From: Bin55 sp965199895
GTDB lineage: Bacteria > Pseudomonadota > Gammaproteobacteria > Pseudomonadales > Azotimanducaceae
Direction: 5' to 3'
NCBI GenBank assembly: GCA_965199895.1
Contig: CBDATJ010000009.1
Span: 1-13,384 of the forward strand
DNA length: 13,384 bases
Below, one piece after another: positions 8,534-13,384 of the stretch. The notes beneath the pieces were generated by a model. The model did not search any database. It was not told where the DNA came from and was given only the letters and a program-made list of their open reading frames with translations. The number at the start of each line of letters is the position of its first letter. Position 1 is the stretch's first letter. The position numbers and the translations under genes are program-made.

Positions 8534-8558
8534 TTGACACCTCAACCCACAATATAAA
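8534..8558 (+). promoter_or_regulatory. Weak promoter-like pair upstream of the 8606 membrane protein gene
   Basis: A perfect TTGACA at 8534-8539 is followed by TATAAA at 8553-8558, inside the 189-base divergent region (8417-8605). The 13-base spacer is too short for a normal sigma-70 promoter, so one or both boxes may be fortuitous. The same region holds three TCAAATT copies (8497, 8520, 8571). Confidence 0.25.
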
Positions 8559-8605
8559 CACTGATCCAATTCAAATTTGGACACAAGTGAAAGAAATCAC
8601 CTTCC

Positions 8606-9295
8606 ATGACCAGTCTAGCACCTCAAACTTCAGAATTTCGATCTTGGGTACGGTTTGCTCCGTTGGGCATTTGGATTCTCTTTTGGCTTGGAACCTTAGT
8701 CGGCTATGCGGTTGCGAGTCTAGAGGAATTCGTACCCTGGTGCTTCCCCCATCTAGAGGGATGCACCAGCTTGAGTAAAGCAGGTCGCTACGGCACTAGC
8801 TTCTACATCTACAAGTTGACACTGCTACCTGCTGCGACTTTGATGGTTTGCTACTGGGTCGGAATCCATCGCTGGTTCAAACCTTGGAACTTAACCCATC
8901 CATGGATACGCCGAATCATGGTCAGTCTTGGATTGATCGGAGCAGTACTCCTGTTTGCCCACCTTACCGCTCTCGGTTTCGATTGTGGAGTTTGTAGATC
9001 GATTCGATCTTATGGCACAACTGGTTTCTTCTTGTTGACCTTTATGGCACAATGGATCTTGGCTGTCAACCTATCAAAAAGGTTCGGTAGAACACTGCCA
9101 ACGATTGGGCATTGGGTAGTGTGTGTGCTGCTGACCTTTGAAGTGCTGCTGCTGTGCGTGATTCCATTTGTGGTCGAAGAAACCACAAACATTGAGAACG
9201 CATCATCGTGGCGAGCATCAAGCTACCTTTCACTTGCTCCGGTCTTGACTGCTCTACTCTGGAGACGAACCCATGACCCTAAGCAAACGCCTTAG
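8606..9295 (+). CDS. Multi-pass membrane protein of unknown function with a CxxC motif
   Basis: 229-residue protein that I cannot assign to a characterised family. Six hydrophobic segments lie at about 17-38, 70-88, 104-124, 138-156, 168-190 and 206-220, so it is an integral membrane protein. Between segments 1 and 2 is a probable extramembrane stretch with two cysteines (Cys46, Cys53) and CTSLSKAGR. Just after segment 3 is FDCGVCRS, a CxxC pair (Cys127, Cys130). The six-helix plan with a Ser/Gly-rich first loop loosely recalls the Frag1/DRAM/Sfk1 group, but the match is weak. The ATG at 8606 is preceded only by a poor A-rich ribosome site. The gene is divergent from the TRAP operon and converges on the putative selenoprotein, with 18 bases between the stops. 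A redox role with that neighbour is speculative. Confidence 0.7.
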   Translation: MTSLAPQTSEFRSWVRFAPLGIWILFWLGTLVGYAVASLEEFVPWCFPHLEGCTSLSKAGRYGTSFYIYKLTLLPAATLMVCYWVGIHRWFKPWNLTHPWIRRIMVSLGLIGAVLLFAHLTALGFDCGVCRSIRSYGTTGFFLLTFMAQWILAVNLSKRFGRTLPTIGHWVVCVLLTFEVLLLCVIPFVVEETTNIENASSWRASSYLSLAPVLTALLWRRTHDPKQTP

Positions 9296-9313
9296 CTATC
9301 TGTAGGAACGACG

Positions 9314-9967
9314 TTAGTCTTCAGACTCCTCGTCGTCAGAAGCTTCTTCTGTCTCACTTGACTCGACCATAGCTTTGACATCCTCAAGTAGATCATCAAT
9401 CGATGGACGGAAACGGTATTGTTCCTCGGCTCGTTTCAGCAGGATCTTACCCTCAGTATCCATCAACATGATCCCTGGATGAGGGACACCATAAGCAAAA
9501 GTTCCCTCTTCGTGGGCCTCATTGAGAATACCGAATCGTTTGACGGTACTTCCACCCGAGTCGGATAGTATCGGATAAGTGATGTCGTTACCTTCTGTAA
9601 ATTCAGCATTGCTTTCGGTACTGTCGTAAGTGCTTGCAACAACACTGATGCCTAGGTCTTCAAATTCTGAAACTTTTTCTTGCAACTCAACTAGTTGCCC
9701 CCGACAATACGGTCACCAATTTGCAGAACGTGAGAATACGAAAAGCAACGCTTTTCCGTCTCCCAACAGTTCTTCGAATCCTACCTCTTCTCCATCTAAA
9801 TTCGTCATCGTGATTTCAGGGACCTCGGAACCGATTTCCGGTCCCCAATTGTCCTGAAACTCTTGGCCAGCAACACTACTGAATAAAGCCAAAATCACTA
9901 CTCCTAGGAATGTGATACGAAACCAACTCAAAATTGGCTTCCCATTGACTGTGTTCAATCTGCTCAC
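9314..9967 (-). CDS. Putative selenoprotein: AhpC/TSA-type thioredoxin-fold protein with in-frame TGA (Sec) in a UPYC motif
   Basis: One frame runs 9967-9314 interrupted only by TGA at 9715-9713; reading it as selenocysteine gives 217 residues. GTG 9967 is chosen because GGAGG (9979-9975) sits seven bases upstream; the frame also extends to ATG 10006. Order: basic n-region, hydrophobic segment about 19-33 ending SSVAG (signal peptide or anchor), IGSEVPEITMTNLDGEEV (redoxin N-terminus), LLFVFSRSANW, then Sec85-Pro-Tyr-Cys88, RGQLVELQ, a GISVVASTYDS strand, YPILSDSGG, and YGVPHPGIMLMD with the cis-Pro region. Cys-containing relatives read ADWCPYC here, so Sec replaces the peroxidatic or first redox Cys. 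Both halves keep family sequence without a gap. The C-terminus is highly acidic (10 of the last 17 residues Asp/Glu). A SECIS-like hairpin follows the TGA. Alternatives are a nonsense mutation or a base error. Probable role: thiol or peroxide redox at the envelope. Confidence 0.85.
9682..9698 (-). promoter_or_regulatory. Bacterial SECIS-like hairpin downstream of the in-frame TGA
   Basis: On the coding (minus) strand GCAACU-AGUUG-AGUUGC forms a perfect 6-bp stem with a 5-nt loop. Twenty bases separate the TGA from the loop, inside the roughly 16-37 range known for bacterial SECIS elements. G is the second loop base, as required for SelB recognition. Below the six pairs the helix is not well extended. 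The element lies within the coding sequence, as in bacterial selenoprotein mRNAs. Confidence 0.7.
9713..9715 (-). other. In-frame UGA proposed to encode selenocysteine
   Basis: The codons around it read tct gca aat tgg TGA ccg tat tgt cgg (S A N W U P Y C R). The position matches the first Cys of the CPYC redox motif in family members. TGA also ends ordinary genes here (glnS, the transglutaminase-like gene, dctQ), and Trp is encoded by TGG next door, so a global TGA reassignment is unlikely. Confidence 0.83.
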
Positions 9968-9974
9968 AACTGCA

Positions 9975-9979
9975 CCTCC
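9975..9979 (-). promoter_or_regulatory. Ribosome binding site deciding the selenoprotein start
   Basis: GGAGG on the minus strand, within GGGAGGTG, lies seven bases before GTG at 9967-9965. No comparable site precedes the upstream in-frame ATG codons at 10006 and 9997. Confidence 0.7.
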
Positions 9980-10004
9980 CAGTGAACTGATTAGCATATC
10001 CCAC

Positions 10005-10022
10005 ACGACGAGGTCTCGTCGT
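10005..10022. repeat. Perfect inverted repeat in the divergent promoter region (possible operator)
   Basis: ACGACGAG-GT-CTCGTCGT: 8-bp arms with a 2-base spacer, in the 95-base gap between the divergent selenoprotein (start 9967) and alpha/beta hydrolase (start 10063). No T-run follows on either strand, so a rho-independent terminator is unlikely. A dimeric regulator site is the more natural reading. CATAAT at 10023-10028 directly abuts it and could be a -10 element for the hydrolase. Confidence 0.45.
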
Positions 10023-10062
10023 CATAATTGTACACTTCACACACCCCTTTCGGGTTCCATTC

Positions 10063-10956
10063 ATGCCCAGATTTCAAAGCACAAGCGGTCCGATTTACTA
10101 TGAGCAACATGGGGCACGCTCCGCTACTCCCATTCTATTGATACACGGACTTGGTTGTCAGGTGATTCAGTGGCCGGAGTCGTTCATCAAGGGTTTAGTT
10201 GATGCTGATTATCGCGTTATTACGATGGATAATCGTGATACTGGATTGACATTTGGAGTCGATGCACCCCCTCCGACAGTAGTGAAATTAATTGCAGCAC
10301 AGACCGTCCCTAGTATGGTGAAACAAGCTTATACTTTGGAGGATATGGCTGAAGATACAGTTCAGCTACTCGACCATATCGGACAATCCGGCGCGCACAT
10401 CATTGGTGTTTCAATGGGAGGGATGATTGCTCAATACCTTGGAATCAATCATCCCGCTAGGGTATTTAGCCTCACACTACTGATGAGCACCACGGGAAAT
10501 AAAAAAATCCCTGACCCAGCTCCGAATGCGGTCGCGTCCCTAGCTGGTACCTTCAAACCAAGAAACCGAGAAGAAACCATCGCCGCTTCACAAGAAACCA
10601 ACATGATCTTCGGAGGACCCCATTACGACTCATGCAAGTATGGAATCGGGAGGTTCACAGAGCAAGCGTATGATCGAGCTAACCGACCTGACGGAGTGCT
10701 TCGACAACTAGGCGCAATACTCACCGCACCTGATCGCAGGAAACAACTCCAAAAGCTTGATATTCCCTCATTGATGATTCACGGCGACCATGATCCGCTC
10801 ATGGATCAGTTCGGTTCCAAAGATCTTGCAGAGAACATTCCAAACTCAAAACTGGTGATACTGGAAAATCTAGGCCACGATCTCCCGGAACCCGTAATCC
10901 CGCGGTTTTTAAAAGAAATCCTCGAACATATTGGTTCAGTCACTACCACTCGATAA
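10063..10956 (+). CDS. Alpha/beta-fold hydrolase
   Basis: 297-residue alpha/beta hydrolase. The oxyanion-loop HGLG is at 28-31, the nucleophile elbow GVSMGG has Ser117, the acid is likely Asp244 in HGDHDPL, and the base is His272 in NLGHDLP. A cap region lies between about 140 and 225. Such enzymes cleave esters, lactones, amides or C-C bonds; nothing visible fixes the substrate. No signal peptide is present, so it is probably cytoplasmic. ATG 10063 starts the family N-terminus directly, though its ribosome site is poor. It is divergent from the putative selenoprotein and lies 102 bases upstream of the CFA synthase in the same direction; that gap has a short hairpin (10959-10981) without a T-tract, so co-transcription remains possible. 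Confidence 0.92.
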   Translation: MPRFQSTSGPIYYEQHGARSATPILLIHGLGCQVIQWPESFIKGLVDADYRVITMDNRDTGLTFGVDAPPPTVVKLIAAQTVPSMVKQAYTLEDMAEDTVQLLDHIGQSGAHIIGVSMGGMIAQYLGINHPARVFSLTLLMSTTGNKKIPDPAPNAVASLAGTFKPRNREETIAASQETNMIFGGPHYDSCKYGIGRFTEQAYDRANRPDGVLRQLGAILTAPDRRKQLQKLDIPSLMIHGDHDPLMDQFGSKDLAENIPNSKLVILENLGHDLPEPVIPRFLKEILEHIGSVTTTR

Positions 10957-10958
10957 CT

Positions 10959-10981
10959 TTCACATGATCTAAATGTGTGAA
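10959..10981 (+). repeat. Short inverted repeat after the hydrolase gene
   Basis: TTCACAT pairs with part of ATGTGTGAA across a loop, starting three bases after the hydrolase stop. The downstream bases (tttcaag) do not form a T-tract, so it is at best a weak terminator or a transcript-end stem. Confidence 0.3.
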
Positions 10982-11058
10982 TTTCAAGAAAAAATAACGT
11001 GTTTGGACTTGCAGCAACTTCAATCCCAGAACGCAACCACTGAATACACTTCAACATC

Positions 11059-12234
11059 ATGAGCTTCGCACACAAACTCTTACAAGAGTTGATCGTCGAA
11101 GGTACTCTTAGAGTCGTCCGTTCAGACGGTAGTCAATCGATCTATGGTTCGGGTAAACCCGAGGTCACCTGGAAGCTGAATAAACCCAAAACTCTCGAAC
11201 GAATTGCTCGGAATCCATTGATGAACTTGGGCGAAACCTACATGCGAGAAGAATGGGATGTCGGTGACGGAACACTCACACAATTGCTGAAGTTGCTGCG
11301 TAGTAACGCAGAGAGACGTGGGTCCAAGAAACTGAGAACAGTTTCTCGATCCATGTCGTGGGTGAATAATTGGAACAACATCAAACAAAGTATCAGAAAT
11401 GTGAAACATCACTACGACCTGGATGAGGCCCTGTTTAGAAGCTTTCTGGATAAGGAGATGCACTACTCCTGTGCGTACTATGCACGACCCGATCTATCAC
11501 TGGAAGAAGCCCAACAACTCAAGAGTGAACACATCGCTAAGAAACTGATTCTGACTCCAGGTGCAAAGGTACTAGATATCGGCTGTGGCTGGGGTTCACT
11601 AGCGATTTACCTTGCAAGCAACTATGATGTTTCAGTCACTGGGATTACCTTGTCTACCGAACAGCTAGAAACGGCAACTCGCACAGCAGCCGAACGCAAT
11701 CTTGCTGACAAAGTTCAATTCAAACTTCAGGACTATCGAAATCACGAAGGTCAATACGATGCCATTGTGTCGGTGGGAATGTTCGAACACGTCGGTAAAA
11801 GAAATTACCCACGCTTCTTTGAAAAAGTTCAATCGTTGCTAAAACCGGACGGGGCCGCACTGCTCCACACCATTGGAAACTCTTCAGGACCAGAACCCCA
11901 TAATCCTTGGTTCGAAAAGTATGTGTTTCCAGGTGGATACATTCCTGCTGGCTCGGAAATTCTGCCAGCGATTGAAGATGCGCAACTGGTCATAACCGAC
12001 CTCGAAGTCTGGCGGAAACACTATGCGAAGACTCTCAAAGAGTGGCTGAGACGATTCACTCTAGTACGACCGTCCATGGTTCAATCGCATGGTGAAACTT
12101 TCTGTCGAATGTGGGAGTATTACCTGTGTTTATGCCAAACCGCATTTGATGTTTCATCACTAGTCGTGTTTCAATTTCAACTAGGACACAATAACGACTC
12201 CGCGCCCCTGACGAGAGACTATCTGTATTCGTAA
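11059..12234 (+). CDS. cfa: Cyclopropane-fatty-acyl-phospholipid synthase family protein
   Basis: 391-residue SAM-dependent methyltransferase that would add a methylene group across the double bond of unsaturated acyl chains in membrane phospholipids. The N-terminal domain (1-115) matches the lipid-binding region of Cfa, including LGETYMREEWDVGDGTL (57-73). The SAM motif VLDIGCGWGS is at 171-180. Residues corresponding to the E. coli active-site and bicarbonate-binding set appear conserved: Cys138 (HYSCAYY), Glu243 (GMFEHVG), His270 with Ile272, and Tyr322 (KHYAKTL). Full length and intact. ATG 11059 gives the normal N-terminus although no clear Shine-Dalgarno precedes it. Neighbours are an alpha/beta hydrolase upstream and the F420 genes 160 bases downstream. 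Paralogues of this family make other branched or modified fatty acids, so the precise product is inferred. Confidence 0.95.
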   Translation: MSFAHKLLQELIVEGTLRVVRSDGSQSIYGSGKPEVTWKLNKPKTLERIARNPLMNLGETYMREEWDVGDGTLTQLLKLLRSNAERRGSKKLRTVSRSMSWVNNWNNIKQSIRNVKHHYDLDEALFRSFLDKEMHYSCAYYARPDLSLEEAQQLKSEHIAKKLILTPGAKVLDIGCGWGSLAIYLASNYDVSVTGITLSTEQLETATRTAAERNLADKVQFKLQDYRNHEGQYDAIVSVGMFEHVGKRNYPRFFEKVQSLLKPDGAALLHTIGNSSGPEPHNPWFEKYVFPGGYIPAGSEILPAIEDAQLVITDLEVWRKHYAKTLKEWLRRFTLVRPSMVQSHGETFCRMWEYYLCLCQTAFDVSSLVVFQFQLGHNNDSAPLTRDYLYS

Positions 12235-12296
12235 CTCCCATAGACTCATGGCAGTGAAGCTAGTCAAAGGAAATGAGGGAGGATGGGGAACAGAAA

Positions 12297-12308
12297 AAAC
12301 CGCGGTTT
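12297..12308. repeat. 12-bp perfect palindrome upstream of the F420 genes
   Basis: AAACCGCGGTTT lies in the 161-base gap between cfa and the F420 reductase gene, overlapped at its end by a second short inverted repeat (TTGCA-6-TGCAA, 12307-12322). It could be an operator for the F420 genes. There is no T-run to suggest a terminator. Confidence 0.35.
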
Positions 12309-12379
12309 GCAAAATTCTGCAATCCAACGCGCCCGTAGTTCTAGAAATTGCAGGTTTCTAAGCTTATGTTCAACAAGAT

Positions 12380-12386
12380 AAGGAGG
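12380..12386 (+). promoter_or_regulatory. Strong Shine-Dalgarno deciding the start of the F420 reductase gene
   Basis: AAGGAGG at 12380-12386, nine bases before ATG 12396. This near-perfect site argues for ATG 12396 over the longer in-frame TTG start at 12348, which has no such site. Confidence 0.85.
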
Positions 12387-12395
12387 TGGTTTTCA

Positions 12396-13064
12396 ATGTC
12401 GAACAACGAAACAATTGCCATTCTGGGAGGTACAGGAGATCTTGGTACCGGTCTAGCAACTCGTTGGATGAAAGCGGGCTATGGGATCATCATAGGCTCT
12501 CGCACTCAGCACAAAGCTGAAGAAGCCGTCACCAAGTTGACTCAAGGCACTGAAAGTCACCAACTGCGTGCACTCGAGAATAGAGAAGCAGCCCGTGAGG
12601 GAGATATCGTGGTTCTCACAGTACCCAATGCTCACCACTTATCAACCCTAGAAACGGTAAAAGAAGAATTGCAAGGCAAAATTCTCATTGATGTGACCGT
12701 TCCTCTCATCCCTCCCAAAGTGGGTACGGTCCAATTACCAGAACAAGGAAGCGCTGGAAATCGTGCTCAAGAATTTTTGGGTGATTCCGTCAAAGTGGTC
12801 TCTGCGTTTCAAAATGTAGCCGCCGACTTGTTGAGAGCAGAGTCTCAAATTGAGTGTGATGTCCTTGTCAGTGGAAACAACAAAGCTGCTCGTGAGAAGG
12901 TCATTAAACTTGCTGAAGCTGCCGGTTTACGCGGTTGGCATGCAGGACCCATTGCCAATGCAGCTGCAGCAGAAGCTTTGACGAGCATCTTGATCCAAAT
13001 CAACCGTCGCCATCCCATCTCGCACGCAGGGCTAAAGATCGTCGGGCAAACGAAGAAGACATAG
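12396..13064 (+). CDS. npdG: NADPH-dependent F420 reductase (F420H2:NADP oxidoreductase, Fno/NpdG family)
   Basis: 222-residue enzyme transferring hydride between NADPH and the deazaflavin coenzyme F420, a cytoplasmic reaction that supplies F420H2 in bacteria. The N-terminal Rossmann motif IAILGGTGDLGTGLA (about 7-21) is the family signature, followed by IIGSR (32-36), whose Ser/Arg would bind the 2'-phosphate of NADP. Later family blocks are VVSAFQNVAADLL, a CDVLVSGNN segment, and GLRGWHAGPIANAAAAEALTSILI near the C-terminus, matching the typical GLRxxDAGPLxNA...EALTxLLI pattern. Length is normal. The six-base gap to the cofE start indicates one transcript. The adjacent F420 ligase gene strongly supports the assignment over other small Rossmann reductases. 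Confidence 0.92.
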   Translation: MSNNETIAILGGTGDLGTGLATRWMKAGYGIIIGSRTQHKAEEAVTKLTQGTESHQLRALENREAAREGDIVVLTVPNAHHLSTLETVKEELQGKILIDVTVPLIPPKVGTVQLPEQGSAGNRAQEFLGDSVKVVSAFQNVAADLLRAESQIECDVLVSGNNKAAREKVIKLAEAAGLRGWHAGPIANAAAAEALTSILIQINRRHPISHAGLKIVGQTKKT

Positions 13065-13070
13065 CACAAC

Positions 13071-13384
13071 GTGTCTCTTCACGTACTTCCAGTCTGGGGA
13101 ATCCCGCTCGTTGAACCTGGTGAGGATCTAGCGAAACTGATAGTGGACGCTATGGTTCAGAGTGGGGTTGATTTGCAAGATAACGATGTCGTCGTTGTCG
13201 CGCAAAAATTAGTCTCCAAAACTGAAAATCGACAGCTCAAATTAAGCGAAATCCAACCTTCAAAACTCGCCCTAGAGTTAGCGTCTGAAGTTGAAAAAGA
13301 CCCAAGAATAGTTGAATTGATCTTACGGGAATCGACCGATATTGTGCGCAAGAAACCCGGAGTTCTCATCACCCGACATAAACT
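13071..13384 (+). CDS. cofE: Coenzyme F420-0:L-glutamate ligase CofE (partial, 3' end outside window)
   Basis: The first 104 residues of a frame open to the right edge. CofE (the N-terminal domain of FbiB in actinobacteria) adds gamma-linked glutamates to F420-0 with GTP. Seen: LPVWGIPLVEPGEDLAKLI (about 6-24), matching the family start of PVxGxPxxxxGDDLAxLI type; DNDVVVVAQKLVSKTENR; and DPRIVELILRES followed by an IVRKKPGVLITRH block. The start is GTG 13071, six bases after the stop of the F420 reductase; its ribosome site is only a weak AAGAAG in the end of that gene, consistent with coupling. The nucleotide-binding remainder and any FbiB-type C-terminal fusion lie outside the window. Confidence 0.9.
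   Translation, partial: MSLHVLPVWGIPLVEPGEDLAKLIVDAMVQSGVDLQDNDVVVVAQKLVSKTENRQLKLSEIQPSKLALELASEVEKDPRIVELILRESTDIVRKKPGVLITRHK

Noticed and set aside
8534..8558. Confident sigma-70 promoter from TTGACA and TATAAA
   Set aside because: The 13-base spacer is well short of 16-18, so it is kept only as a weak regulatory feature.
9314..9685. Separate 123-residue redoxin fragment gene starting at TTG 9685
   Set aside because: The frame upstream of 9685 already encodes PYCRGQLVELQ, essential to the redoxin fold, and it joins without a gap to the 9713-9967 frame through the TGA. The TTG lies inside the SECIS-like stem.
9713..9715. TGA as a nonsense mutation (pseudogene) or sequencing error
   Set aside because: Not fully excluded, but the stop falls exactly on the redox Cys column, both halves are otherwise intact, and a SECIS-like hairpin sits at the correct spacing. 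This combination is unlikely by chance.
10959..10981. Rho-independent terminator after the hydrolase
   Set aside because: The stem is short, has a large loop and low GC content, and no T-tract follows.
12248..12361. 37-codon ORF between cfa and npdG as a firm gene
   Set aside because: No ribosome site and no recognisable sequence. Kept only as part of a low-interest finding.
12348..12395. N-terminal extension of the F420 reductase from TTG 12348
   Set aside because: The near-perfect Shine-Dalgarno at 12380-12386 lies inside this extension and points to ATG 12396, which begins just before the Rossmann motif.

Overview
The window looks like a chromosomal segment of a Gram-negative proteobacterium, most likely an uncultured or marine gammaproteobacterium. 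Supporting signs are a proteobacterial-type GlnRS, a complete TRAP transporter with a TatT lipoprotein, lipobox and signal-peptide proteins, a CFA synthase, tight gene packing and moderate GC. Placement is inference only. No mobile elements, CRISPR arrays, tRNAs or rRNAs were seen, and no gene-free stretch exceeds 300 bases.

Layout: (1) 1-2280, minus strand: glnS followed by a TTG-started PLP-dependent threonine/serine dehydratase-type gene that runs off the left edge. (2) 2325-4789, plus strand: a probable transglutaminase-fold lipoprotein and a zinc-independent NADP-dependent MDR oxidoreductase. (3) 4804-8416, minus strand: a four-gene operon with overlapping ends, tatT - dctP (tatP) - dctQ - dctM, encoding a TPR-associated TRAP (TPAT) uptake system. 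(4) 8606-9295, plus strand: an unassigned multi-pass membrane protein with a CxxC pair. (5) 9314-9967, minus strand: a thioredoxin-fold AhpC/TSA-type protein interrupted by one in-frame TGA, exactly where relatives carry the first Cys of a CxxC redox motif. A 6-bp stem with a 5-nt loop follows the TGA at the distance expected of a bacterial SECIS. The best reading is a selenoprotein with a UPYC active site. (6) 10063-12234, plus strand: an alpha/beta hydrolase and a cyclopropane-fatty-acid synthase. (7) 12396 to the right edge, plus strand: an NADPH:F420 oxidoreductase and the start of F420-0:gamma-glutamyl ligase (cofE), apparently the left end of a coenzyme F420 locus.

The window therefore mixes housekeeping (glnS), solute uptake and two less common redox chemistries, selenocysteine and the deazaflavin F420. 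The most notable item is the membrane-targeted, acidic-tailed peroxiredoxin-like selenoprotein, which standard gene callers would split into two ORFs or call a pseudogene.
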